Source: Simkania negevensis
GTDB taxonomy: Bacteria; Chlamydiota; Chlamydiia; Chlamydiales; JAFITR01
Direction of reading: 5' to 3'
Assembly (NCBI GenBank): GCA_017116025.1
Contig: JAFITR010000022.1
Span: 1-14,454, forward strand
DNA length: 14,454 bases
Shown here: piece by piece, positions 7,528 through 14,454 of the stretch
Numbering within the stretch: position 1 is the stretch's first letter
Layout of the letters: every line of letters begins with the position of its first letter
Program-made: the position numbers and the translations under genes
The notes under the pieces: generated by a model
Database searches by the model: none
What the model was told of the DNA's origin: nothing
Seen by the model: only the letters and a program-made list of their open reading frames with translations

Positions 7528-8565
7528 ATGGACAGATTTGACGCAGAGAGCACCTATCGCCAACTGAGCAATCCGCAAAAGGCGGCTCTTCTTTTAATTG
7601 CTCTAGGGCAGAAATGGGCATCGGAGATCATGAGGCAGCTCAAGGAGGATGAGATCAAAAAGATCTCATACTGGATTGGCCAGATGCATTATGTCCCTCA
7701 AGAGTTGACGGAGAGGATTACAAAAGATTTCTACGAGCGACTTCAGAAGCAGACGACATTGACTTCTAGTGGTGGTCGTGACTACCTTTACGGTATTCTT
7801 GCGCAGATGATGGGGGCTGAGCGTGCGTCGGAGCTTGTTGATGACCTTGCTCAGCCGAAGCAGCAGCGTGCGTTCAATATCCTCAAGCGCATTGATCCTA
7901 AGCAGCTAGCAACATTTTTCCGCCACGAGCAGTCGCAAGCTGTTGCGTTGATTATGGCCTACCTTGAATCCGTTCATGCTGCACGCATTATCGAGGCTCT
8001 ACCTAAAGAGAAGCAGGTAGAGGTCGTGATGCGGCTTGCCGTCCTTGAAGATACGGATCCTGATATTGTTGAAGAGATGGAAAAAACGTTAAAAGACAGC
8101 TTGTCCTCTGTCGCTACGGGGAGAATTAAGAAGGAAGTTGGAGGAGTGAAAATTGTGGCCGACATCCTCAACAGCCTTACCCCTACAGCAGAGCAGTTTA
8201 TTATGGAGCAGATCAGTGAGAAAGACTTTGACCTTGCCACGGAGATCAAAGAATTGATGTTTGTTTTCGATGATCTTGTCCTTCTCGATGATAAGTCGAC
8301 GCAGGCTCTCCTTAAAGAAATTGAGCAAGACGACCTCATCGTTGCCCTCAAAGGTGCTAATGAAGGTGTGGTCGATAAAGTCTTCAAGAATATATCGAAA
8401 CGGCAGGTTAGTACGATCAAGGATGAGTTGGCCTTTATGGGACCTGTCAAGGCCTCTGTTGTTCATGCCGCGCAACAAAAGATCGTCAACATTATACGCA
8501 AGCTTGATGAAGAGGGTAAAATCTTAATATCAGGCAAGGGTGGCGGGGATGAAATCATCTCGTAA
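7528..8565 (+). CDS. fliG: Flagellar motor switch protein FliG
   Basis: FliG forms the rotor ring beneath the MS ring and takes up torque from the stators. The 345 residues cover the N-terminal (FliF-binding), middle and C-terminal domains. The C-terminal part contains MFVFDD (244-249) and the torque helix. Aligned by eye with E. coli FliG, the charged torque residues are kept as K275 (K264), R292 (R281), D299 (D288), E300 (D289) and K308 (R297), all charge-conservative. The EHPQ motif of the middle domain, normally important for FliM contact, reads E134-Q-S-Q137. AGGGAG sits just before ATG 7528. The gene overlaps fliH by 17 nt, implying translational coupling. FliG is absent from Chlamydiaceae, so its presence sets this lineage apart. 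Confidence 0.95.
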   Translation: MDRFDAESTYRQLSNPQKAALLLIALGQKWASEIMRQLKEDEIKKISYWIGQMHYVPQELTERITKDFYERLQKQTTLTSSGGRDYLYGILAQMMGAERASELVDDLAQPKQQRAFNILKRIDPKQLATFFRHEQSQAVALIMAYLESVHAARIIEALPKEKQVEVVMRLAVLEDTDPDIVEEMEKTLKDSLSSVATGRIKKEVGGVKIVADILNSLTPTAEQFIMEQISEKDFDLATEIKELMFVFDDLVLLDDKSTQALLKEIEQDDLIVALKGANEGVVDKVFKNISKRQVSTIKDELAFMGPVKASVVHAAQQKIVNIIRKLDEEGKILISGKGGGDEIIS

Positions 8566-9310
8566 ACCCTCTTCTTCAAAACAGATTATCAAGGGAGAAG
8601 AGGCGTGTGGGGTGATCTTCTGCACGCCTTCAGGAAGTTTGAAAAAAGAGAGCAAGAAGGAGGAGGAAGGTCTTCAGGCGTTGGAGGAATTTTGGTATAA
8701 AAAAGGGTTGAAAGAGGGGAAGAAAGCTGGCTTTGAAGAGGGGTGGAAGGAAGGTGAAGAGGGAGGCTATCGCAAGGGATTAGACGAAGGAAAAGGAAAA
8801 GGCCATCAGGAAGGGTTTTCTCAAGCGCAAGAAGAATATTATCAAAAAGGATATGAGGCGGCAGAGGAGGAATGTCAACAGGCAATGTCCATTGTTGGCA
8901 CGATCGCTGATAAGATGAAGGAGGAGCAGCTTAAGGGATTTGAACAGGTCAAAACAGAATTGATCGATTTTGCTTTAAAAATAGCAAAAAAAATCATTCA
9001 GCAGCAGTTGAAAGACAGGGAAATTTTGAAATCCCACATAGATAACCTCTTGGCTCATGCCAAACCCATCATCAAAGATACAGAGACGATTATTTCTTTA
9101 GCACCTGACGACTATAAACGGATTGAAAATTACCTTGATGTTTATGAACAGCGTGACGGAGCAAGAATCAAGGTGATCGCCGATCCAGGCATCCTTCCGG
9201 GTAATTGTTTCATTGAGAGCCCTCTAGGTTTGTTGAATTTTACGTTAGATCGTGAGCTTGAAGATTTCAATGACAATCTCCATTCCCTTACACAAAAGAA
9301 CCCTTTGTAG
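8549..9310 (+). CDS. fliH: Flagellar export ATPase regulator FliH with long GxxxG ladder
   Basis: FliH/SctL-type protein that holds the export ATPase FliI in an inactive or docked complex at the export gate. With the ATG at 8549 it has 253 residues. AAGGG lies 8 nt upstream, which favours this over the in-frame GTG at 8540. The N-terminal half has ten glycines spaced exactly four apart (G53, G57 and so on to G89), a GxxxG repeat segment characteristic of FliH. A charged helical region follows. The C-terminal FliI-binding domain ends with the family pattern around 211-235 (ADPGILPGNC then IESPLG). It overlaps the end of fliG by 17 nt and is followed by fliI after 5 nt. CT718 of C. trachomatis occupies the equivalent position. 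Confidence 0.9.
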   Translation: MKSSRKPSSSKQIIKGEEACGVIFCTPSGSLKKESKKEEEGLQALEEFWYKKGLKEGKKAGFEEGWKEGEEGGYRKGLDEGKGKGHQEGFSQAQEEYYQKGYEAAEEECQQAMSIVGTIADKMKEEQLKGFEQVKTELIDFALKIAKKIIQQQLKDREILKSHIDNLLAHAKPIIKDTETIISLAPDDYKRIENYLDVYEQRDGARIKVIADPGILPGNCFIESPLGLLNFTLDRELEDFNDNLHSLTQKNPL

Positions 9311-9315
9311 AAGTC

Positions 9316-10635
9316 ATGCAGTGGTCACTTAGAAGAGAACAAGAGCATATTGAAGAGTGGCGAGGTGTGCGCTTGAGCGGTAAGGTGACGCATATCATCG
9401 GATTGCTTATTGAGTCGATGGGCCCTGCTGTTGCAGTCGGAGAGGTATGCGGTATCCATAGCAGTGACGGTTCGTATATTCTTGCAGAAGTTGTAGGTTT
9501 TAAAGATCAGAAAGTACTGTTGATGCCTATCGGAGAGATGGGACGGATCGCTCCCGGCGCAGAAGTACGACCTACGGGAGCGATTCATCAGGTAAAAGTT
9601 TCCGAATGTCTTGCTGGACGTATTCTCGATGCCTTGGGTAATCCGATTGATGGCAAAGGGCCGGTTCATGTACAGGCTTATTATCCTGTGTCAGCCCCTC
9701 CGCCCAATGCTCTTACCCGGATGAGGGTGACGGAGAAGCTGGTTACCGGCATCAAATCGTTGGATGCGACGTGTACTGCAGGAAAAGGTCAGCGTTTTGG
9801 TATTTTTTCTGGGTCGGGAGTTGGCAAGTCGACGTTGATAGGGATGATCGCAAAAATGTCTTCGGCGGACATCAATGTCATTGCTCTTATCGGAGAACGA
9901 GGAAGGGAAGTCCGGGAGTTCTTAGAAAAAGATCTGGGTCCAGAGGGGCTTGAGCGTTCGGTTGTTGTTGTGGCAACTTCTGATCAGGCAGCGCTTTTGA
10001 GGACAAAGGGTGCCAGTGTAGCAACGGCGATAGCGGAGTATTTTCGTGACCTGGGGAAAAATGTTGTTCTTATGATGGACTCCATCACACGCTATGCTAT
10101 GGCCTTGAGGGAGATAGGCCTTGCGATTGGAGAACCACCTACTACGAAGGGCTACACACCTTCTGTTTTTGCACAGTTGCCGAAGTTGCTTGAGCGTGCG
10201 GGAAACTCCGACCGAGGCTCTATCACAGGCATTTATAGCATATTAACCGAAGGTGATGACCTCCATGATCCCATTGCTGAGACGGTGCGGTCGATCCTCG
10301 ATGGTCACATCGTCCTTTCGCGTAAGCTTGCTACGTCGAACCATTATCCCGCTGTTAGTGTTCTTGAAAGTCTATCACGTGTCATGCCAGATATCGTCTC
10401 TGAGGAGGAGATGTATCGGGCAGGGAAGCTGCGAGATTTGTTACAAGTATATAAAGAAGCGGAAGACCTCATTAATATTGGTGCTTATCAGAGTGGATCC
10501 AGTCAGAGCATAGACTGTGCGATTGCTTTTATCGATAAAATACAGGAGTTTTTAAAACAGAAGTCGAGTGAGCGCTTCCTCTACGAAGAGACACAAGAAC
10601 AGTTGAAAGGAATCATCGATGCTGCGATGAAATAG
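9316..10635 (+). CDS. fliI: Flagellum-specific export ATPase FliI
   Basis: F1-ATPase-beta-like hexameric ATPase that energises unfolding and release of flagellar export substrates, here 439 residues. The Walker A motif GSGVGKST is at 166-173, the catalytic-glutamate segment GERGRE at 193-198, and Walker B VVLMMD at 250-255, followed by SITRYAMALRE as in the FliI/SctN family. The N-terminal beta-barrel domain occupies about 1-100. It is called FliI rather than the type III secretion ATPase SctN mainly because it sits between fliH and a fliJ-like gene and matches chlamydial CT717 in position. The sequence alone does not separate the two with certainty. ATG 9316 follows the fliH stop by 5 nt and lacks a strong Shine-Dalgarno site, suggesting coupling. 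Confidence 0.93.
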   Translation: MQWSLRREQEHIEEWRGVRLSGKVTHIIGLLIESMGPAVAVGEVCGIHSSDGSYILAEVVGFKDQKVLLMPIGEMGRIAPGAEVRPTGAIHQVKVSECLAGRILDALGNPIDGKGPVHVQAYYPVSAPPPNALTRMRVTEKLVTGIKSLDATCTAGKGQRFGIFSGSGVGKSTLIGMIAKMSSADINVIALIGERGREVREFLEKDLGPEGLERSVVVVATSDQAALLRTKGASVATAIAEYFRDLGKNVVLMMDSITRYAMALREIGLAIGEPPTTKGYTPSVFAQLPKLLERAGNSDRGSITGIYSILTEGDDLHDPIAETVRSILDGHIVLSRKLATSNHYPAVSVLESLSRVMPDIVSEEEMYRAGKLRDLLQVYKEAEDLINIGAYQSGSSQSIDCAIAFIDKIQEFLKQKSSERFLYEETQEQLKGIIDAAMK

Positions 10636-10662
10636 CAAGGAAACCATTATTTGAACGTAATG

Positions 10663-10861
10663 ATTCAGCTCCCTGTTGCAGGCCTTCAGCCTGCATTATT
10701 TGGGTTGCCTATACCCAGGGCGTTGCCCTGGGCTGTTGCAATGTTAGGCCTTTGGCCTAAAAATCAGGCCAACGGCCTGAAATTGCAACAGCCCAGGGCA
10801 ACGCCCTGGGTATGAATAAGATTAGATAAGCAGGCTGAAGGCCTGCAACAGGGGCCTGAAT
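10663..10861. repeat. Nested palindromic element of six hairpins
   Basis: A ~199-bp symmetric element fills most of the fliI-fliJ gap (10636-10876). The outer arms 10671-10694 and 10830-10853 are perfect 24-nt reverse complements, extending to 32 nt (10663 and 10861) with two mismatches. The inner arms 10711-10742 and 10782-10813 are perfect 32-nt reverse complements. Each arm contains its own hairpin: 10678-10694, 10714-10732, 10792-10810 and 10830-10846. Two more hairpins fill the centre, 10744-10760 and 10764-10780. All have GGCC- or CCCAGGGC-type stems with 3-5 nt loops. This looks like a REP/BIME-style mobile palindrome, of the kind moved in trans by RAYT (TnpA-REP) transposases; that link is inference. 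No transposase gene or flanking target duplication was identified. No T-run follows, so it is not a standard terminator. Confidence 0.9.
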
Positions 10862-10876
10862 AGTTATATTTGAACT

Positions 10877-11332
10877 ATGATGAAGTTTCGTTTTAAATTG
10901 GAGCAAGTGTTAAAAGTCCGTCAAAAGGCGGAAGAGTTTGCTCAGAAAGCATTGGGGATGGCCAAAAAAGAGTTACGAGAGCAGCAGAAGATACTCGATG
11001 ATTTAAAAAAAGAAGTGGAGGATGTAGAGAAGGAGTTTAGCAGGCAGCGCAAAAAAGTTGCATTAGCACAGACTTTGACACAGTATTCCAACTACTTAAA
11101 AAAAGTGAGGAGAAAAATCTTCACACAAGAGGACAATTTAATGCGCTTGGGTAACATTGTCGAAGCCAAGCGTAAGGAAGTGGTGACGGCGCAGAAAGAG
11201 AAGAAAGCTCTCGAAAACATAAGAAAGAAACAATTCCTTCTCTGGAGAAAAAACATTGAGACGAAAGAAGCTAAAGCCCTCGATGAACTTGCTACTATAA
11301 AGTACAAAAAAGGCAAAAAACAGCCATTGTAG
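10877..11332 (+). CDS. fliJ: FliJ-like coiled-coil export protein
   Basis: A 151-residue, highly charged, almost continuous helical coiled coil. It matches FliJ in size (Salmonella 147) and in the N-terminal pattern FRFKLEQVLKVRQKAEE followed by an AQKAL-type segment. In the family, FliJ forms the antiparallel stalk inserted into the FliI hexamer and links it to FlhA. An in-frame stop at 10871-10873 limits the start to ATG 10877 or ATG 10880. Neither has a Shine-Dalgarno sequence, and the upstream DNA is the arm of the palindromic element, ending 15 nt before the start. It occupies the position of CT716 in C. trachomatis. The next gene follows after 9 nt. The coiled-coil fold makes homology scores weak, so the call rests on pattern plus context. 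Confidence 0.8.
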   Translation: MMKFRFKLEQVLKVRQKAEEFAQKALGMAKKELREQQKILDDLKKEVEDVEKEFSRQRKKVALAQTLTQYSNYLKKVRRKIFTQEDNLMRLGNIVEAKRKEVVTAQKEKKALENIRKKQFLLWRKNIETKEAKALDELATIKYKKGKKQPL

Positions 11333-11341
11333 AGGTGTTGC

Positions 11342-12019
11342 ATGAAAAGATTTCTCTCCGTACTGATTGCGTTTGTCGTTGGTGGTGCTCTTGCCTTTAC
11401 TGGAGCATATTACCTGAAGGAGAAGGGGCAAAAGGAGTCTACGAAGCCGTCGCGGGTGATGGCACCAACAACTTCAAGTTTACAGAAGCCTGTCCCTTCA
11501 CAGATAGAGGAGGAGCTGAACGCCCTTGCTGCCAAAATGTTGGTCGACTGGAAATCGGAGAGCAGGCTTACACTGAATATGGTGGCGCAATTGCGTAGCT
11601 ACGAAGATATGTTGGAAGAGGTCATGGGGTATTCCCAACGTGTTGAGAAGGACTTAGCCATTTTTGATGAGATCTCTAAACATAAGTTTCAAGAAGACGT
11701 TGCTTTGCAGGCCGATCTTTTCTCAGGCAAAAAATCTGAGGTTGTAGCAAAGCATCTTCAGCAATTTCAAGCGAATAGAGTGGGGGCGATTTTGGCGCGG
11801 ATGAGGCCGAGAGAGGCGAGTACCATTATGGACCATTGGGCTGTAGCTGATGATCAAAGAGTCAGCAAATTTTATCGAGAAGTGATGGCGTCCTATCTGA
11901 ATAACAAGCGGTTCGATGAAAATCCTGAATTCTTTACAAAGCAACTTGCCAAAGCGACGCACGATGATAACGCCCCAGCCAAACCAGCCGCTAGATCTGC
12001 TGGCCAGCCTACGAAATAA
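11342..12019 (+). CDS. YlxF/MotE-like membrane protein with MgtE_N-like domain
   Basis: A 225-residue protein with one N-terminal transmembrane helix or uncleaved signal (about 5-24) and a Pro/Ser/Thr-rich linker (about 31-53). A helical region (about 54-130) follows, then a segment near 134-188 (HLQQFQANRVGAILARMRPR and beyond) resembling the MgtE intracellular N-domain repeat. The tail is Ala/Pro rich. This architecture matches YlxF/MotE-type flagellar proteins. In Bacillus the order is fliF-fliG-fliH-fliI-fliJ-ylxF, the same as here, which strengthens the call. MotE in rhizobia is a periplasmic chaperone for the motor protein MotC; YlxF has no firm role. AGAGG lies 7 nt before ATG 11342. 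The 3' end overlaps the start of the pyrophosphorylase gene by 56 nt. Family assignment is by eye and needs profile confirmation. Confidence 0.68.
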   Translation: MKRFLSVLIAFVVGGALAFTGAYYLKEKGQKESTKPSRVMAPTTSSLQKPVPSQIEEELNALAAKMLVDWKSESRLTLNMVAQLRSYEDMLEEVMGYSQRVEKDLAIFDEISKHKFQEDVALQADLFSGKKSEVVAKHLQQFQANRVGAILARMRPREASTIMDHWAVADDQRVSKFYREVMASYLNNKRFDENPEFFTKQLAKATHDDNAPAKPAARSAGQPTK

Positions 12020-13376
12020 GCTGGAACCTATTTCCCAAGACCATCTTCTCTCTTGCTGGACAGCATTGCCGGAAGATGCGAAGAACAATCTTGCTAGCCA
12101 AGTAAAGCTGCTTGACGTTGCCCTTTTTGCCTGCCAACAAAATATTTTGAGGCGCGAAAGGAACGAAACAGATAGGAAGATAGAACCTTTTTCCCACTAT
12201 GAGGTGAGTGGTCGTCGTGAGGATTATGAGCGTGGCAAAGGAGCTATTGCGTGTGGCAGGGTGGGGTGTTTGATCGTTGCAGGCGGGCAAGGTACACGTT
12301 TGGGTTACGACGGTCCGAAAGGATGCTATCCCGTGACTCTTGTCAAGCGCAAGAGCTTGTTCGAGCTTTTTTGTGGCAGAGTACGTGCGGCATCGAAACA
12401 GGTAGGTATACAGCTTCCGTTAGCGATTATGACCTCTCCATACAATCATCAAACGATTGTCGAGTTTTTTGAGAGCAACAAATTCTTTGGTTTAGAAAAA
12501 GAAAGGGTCTCATTTTTTCTACAGGGTACACTGCCTTTGCTTAACGAGGAGCACAATCTCTTCTTTTCAGCCTCAGAGACGATATTTGAGCCTTCATCGA
12601 TCGCATCGGGCCCGGATGGCAACGGTTCATCTTTATACCATTTCTACCGGCAAGGGGTATGGCAGCAGTGGCAGCAGGCGGGGATTGATACGTTGATGTT
12701 TATCCAGGTAGACAACCCCCTCGCCGATCCTTTTGATGCAGAGCTGACTGGTTGTCACCTTAGGCATGGCAATGATGTGACAATCAAAGTAGTTGAACGG
12801 CGTGACGAAAATGAGAAGGTAGGGGTATTGGTTAATAGAAAAAACAAGGCTGCTGTCGTAGAGTATTCGGAGATTCCTGCTAAGGAGGCGGTCCAGAGGG
12901 ATGCCTCGGGTGCTTTGTCATATAACTGTGCGAATATTAGCCTCTTCTGTATGGATATGGCCTTTGTAAAAAAAATCGCTTCGGATCCGAGTATAGCCCT
13001 TCCTTTGCATGCAGCACATAAAAAGATTTGTCTGCGGACAAGCGATGGGATTGTGGTTGAGCCGCCAGAGCCTAATGCATGGAAGTTTGAATATTTTATT
13101 TTTGACATCCTCGAATACGTTGCTAAAAGCTCTGCCTTGCTATGCCCTAGAGAAGCGTGTTACTCTCCATTGAAAAATAGTTTTGGAGCTGATAGCATAG
13201 AGCCATTGCAGCAATTGTTGCAGAAGTTGGACAGAGAGCGGCTTTCTGCCATCACAGGATCACCACCTTCTGCGCTCCCTATAGAGCTTGCACCAGAATT
13301 TTACTATCCTACGCAGGAGCTGCTGGACGAGTGGAAGGGGCGTAAAGGACCTTATTCTGCATATGTAACCCCTTGA
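11964..13376 (+). CDS. UDP-sugar pyrophosphorylase, AGX/UAP-like (UDPGP family)
   Basis: Uridylyltransferase making a UDP-sugar from UTP and a sugar-1-phosphate, 470 residues from ATG 11964. The nucleotide-binding loop (VAGGQGTRLG then PKG) is at about 105-120, GPDGNG at 216-221, VDNPLADP at 249-256, FEYFIFD near 375-381 and SPLKNS near 401-406. GPDGNG, VDNPL and PLKN are typical of UDP-N-acetylhexosamine pyrophosphorylases (eukaryotic UAP/AGX). UDP-GlcNAc is therefore the more likely product, although chlamydial CT715 in the same position is usually annotated as UDP-glucose pyrophosphorylase. The start lies inside the preceding gene (56-nt overlap, different frame) without a clear Shine-Dalgarno, suggesting coupling. 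A further in-frame ATG at 11916 would add 16 residues. gpsA follows after 4 nt. Confidence 0.88.
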   Translation: MITPQPNQPLDLLASLRNKLEPISQDHLLSCWTALPEDAKNNLASQVKLLDVALFACQQNILRRERNETDRKIEPFSHYEVSGRREDYERGKGAIACGRVGCLIVAGGQGTRLGYDGPKGCYPVTLVKRKSLFELFCGRVRAASKQVGIQLPLAIMTSPYNHQTIVEFFESNKFFGLEKERVSFFLQGTLPLLNEEHNLFFSASETIFEPSSIASGPDGNGSSLYHFYRQGVWQQWQQAGIDTLMFIQVDNPLADPFDAELTGCHLRHGNDVTIKVVERRDENEKVGVLVNRKNKAAVVEYSEIPAKEAVQRDASGALSYNCANISLFCMDMAFVKKIASDPSIALPLHAAHKKICLRTSDGIVVEPPEPNAWKFEYFIFDILEYVAKSSALLCPREACYSPLKNSFGADSIEPLQQLLQKLDRERLSAITGSPPSALPIELAPEFYYPTQELLDEWKGRKGPYSAYVTP

Positions 13377-13380
13377 AGAT

Positions 13381-14403
13381 ATGGTAAAAGATAGCAACAC
13401 ACCGTTGAATATTGGTTATCTGGGAGCAGGTTCGTGGGCAACGTGCCTAGCTTCGTTGCTCGCCTCAAAAGGTCACGAGGTGACGGTATGGGCGCGCAAT
13501 ACCGCGCTTGCTAATGAAGTCACGGCAACACGTAACCATCCTCACCTTCCCGGGGCGACAATTCCTGACAACGTTCGTTTTACTACAGATCTTGCCGACG
13601 TTGTGAAGGGCAAAGAGCTGCTTGTTGAGGGGGTAACATCGGCAGGGGTACGTCCTGTTTTTGAAGAAGTGAAACGTTTGGGTGTTCCGTCGTGTCCTAT
13701 TGTGATCACTTCGAAAGGCATTGAACAAAACACTGGCATGCTCTTTTCAGATGTGATAGCCGATGTGTTTGGTGAATCGATGCGAGCTCAGATTGGTTGT
13801 CTTAGTGGCCCTAGCCACGCTGAAGAGGTCGTTATGGGGCTCCCCACCTCTGTTGTCTGTTCGGCGTACAATAATGAAGTGATGCATTTGATTCAGCAAA
13901 CTTTCACGACGCATTCTTTTCGTGTCTATCCCAATAGTGATATTGCAGGTATAGAGTTTTGTGGGGCGATGAAGAATGTGATCGCTATTGCATGCGGGAT
14001 ATCGGATGGAATAGGATTTGGGGACAATAGCAAGGCGGCTTTGCTGACGCGCGGCTTACATGAGATGCGAAAGCTCGCTGTAACAAAAGGATGCCGATCA
14101 GAGACGCTCAACGGCTTAGCAGGTATGGGTGACCTCTGTGTTACCTGTTTCTCTCCCCATAGTAGAAACTATAAGTTTGGACGCTTGCTCGCACAAGGCC
14201 TCTCTATGGAAAAAGCGAGAGAAAAAATAGGGATGGTTGTCGAAGGATGTTATTCTTGTGTCTCTGTCCGGCAGCTTGGCAAAAAAAACCATGTGCCTCT
14301 CCCTATCACAGAAGCCGTTTATGCCATCCTATATGAAAACCTTACTCCTAAAGACGCGGTTAAGCAGCTCCTTCAAAGAGCGATCAAAGAAGAACACCTT
14401 TAG
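13381..14403 (+). CDS. gpsA: Glycerol-3-phosphate dehydrogenase [NAD(P)+]
   Basis: Cytoplasmic enzyme reducing dihydroxyacetone phosphate to sn-glycerol-3-phosphate for phospholipid synthesis. At 340 residues it matches the usual length (E. coli 339). The Rossmann loop GAGSWAT is at 15-21, the active-site lysines are K112 (TSKGIE) and K198 (GAMKNV), and the conserved C-domain segment GDNSKAALLTRGLHEM is at 214-229. LAGMGDL (246-252) and SRN (261-263) follow as in the family. ATG 13381 is 4 nt after the pyrophosphorylase stop, with a GAAGAT upstream, consistent with one transcript. Chlamydia has the same pair (CT715-CT714) in the same order. Confidence 0.96.
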   Translation: MVKDSNTPLNIGYLGAGSWATCLASLLASKGHEVTVWARNTALANEVTATRNHPHLPGATIPDNVRFTTDLADVVKGKELLVEGVTSAGVRPVFEEVKRLGVPSCPIVITSKGIEQNTGMLFSDVIADVFGESMRAQIGCLSGPSHAEEVVMGLPTSVVCSAYNNEVMHLIQQTFTTHSFRVYPNSDIAGIEFCGAMKNVIAIACGISDGIGFGDNSKAALLTRGLHEMRKLAVTKGCRSETLNGLAGMGDLCVTCFSPHSRNYKFGRLLAQGLSMEKAREKIGMVVEGCYSCVSVRQLGKKNHVPLPITEAVYAILYENLTPKDAVKQLLQRAIKEEHL

Positions 14404-14437
14404 TAACGTGAGTTTTGAGTTTATGTTAACGTGAGTT
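14404..14437. repeat. Short direct repeat after gpsA
   Basis: The 11-mer TAACGTGAGTT occurs at 14404-14414 and again at 14427-14437, 23 nt apart start to start. It begins directly after the gpsA stop codon, and the window ends soon after, so its full extent is unknown. It could be the edge of a repeat array or mobile element. No terminator hairpin is visible here. Confidence 0.5.
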
Positions 14438-14454
14438 CGATCTTTAACCAGCAC

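Noticed and set aside
7974..8450. 158-codon open frame on the minus strand inside fliG
   Set aside because: Antisense shadow of a clearly conserved gene; low-complexity Ser/Arg/Thr composition.
9316..10635. Type III secretion ATPase SctN instead of FliI
   Set aside because: The sequence motifs are shared, but flanking fliH, fliJ-like and fliG genes and the match to the CT717 position favour FliI.
10663..10861. CRISPR array or terminator
   Set aside because: The repeats are inverted and nested rather than direct with unique spacers, and no T-run follows the stems.

Overview
The window most likely comes from a member of the phylum Chlamydiae outside the classical Chlamydiaceae, probably an environmental or marine lineage with flagellar genes. 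The main evidence is gene order. In Chlamydia trachomatis, fliF (CT719), a FliH-like gene (CT718), fliI (CT717), a small coiled-coil gene (CT716), a UDP-sugar pyrophosphorylase gene (CT715) and gpsA (CT714) lie in one run. The same run occurs here from 5862 to 14403, with two additions: a full-length fliG and a gene resembling Bacillus ylxF / motE. GC content looks moderate by eye (mid-40s %, not computed). The taxonomic call is an inference from synteny and protein character.

Layout. Positions 1-217 hold a non-coding leader with one small hairpin. Positions 218-2739 (+) are a two-gene unit: a probable cobalamin-binding radical SAM enzyme, then GDP-L-fucose synthase starting at TTG. This suggests surface-glycan or nucleotide-sugar chemistry. 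On the minus strand, 2674-5388 encodes a ~904-residue protein with two hydrophobic stretches near its N-terminus and a long helical remainder. Its 3' end overlaps the fucose synthase gene by 66 bp. Positions 5389-5861 are a divergent intergenic region with a near-perfect 28-bp inverted repeat built from 9-nt units. Positions 5862-12019 (+) are a flagellar basal-body/export cluster: fliF, fliG, fliH, fliI, a fliJ-like gene and a ylxF/motE-like gene. Between fliI and fliJ lies a ~200-bp nested palindrome made of six GC-rich hairpins. Positions 11964-14403 (+) carry an AGX/UAP-type UDP-sugar pyrophosphorylase and glycerol-3-phosphate dehydrogenase, tightly packed behind the flagellar genes. The last 50 bases contain a short direct repeat.

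How the genes fit together. FliF (MS ring), FliG (rotor switch/torque ring), FliH (ATPase regulator), FliI (export ATPase) and FliJ (stalk) form the cytoplasmic core of a flagellar basal body. Chlamydiaceae keep fliF and fliI homologues but lack fliG and do not swim. Here fliG is intact, aligns with the known charged torque residues, and FliF keeps a C-terminal tail of the FliG-binding type. The locus therefore looks like the ancestral, possibly motility-competent version of the chlamydial remnant. The filament, stator and other ring genes are not in this window, so motility itself cannot be concluded.
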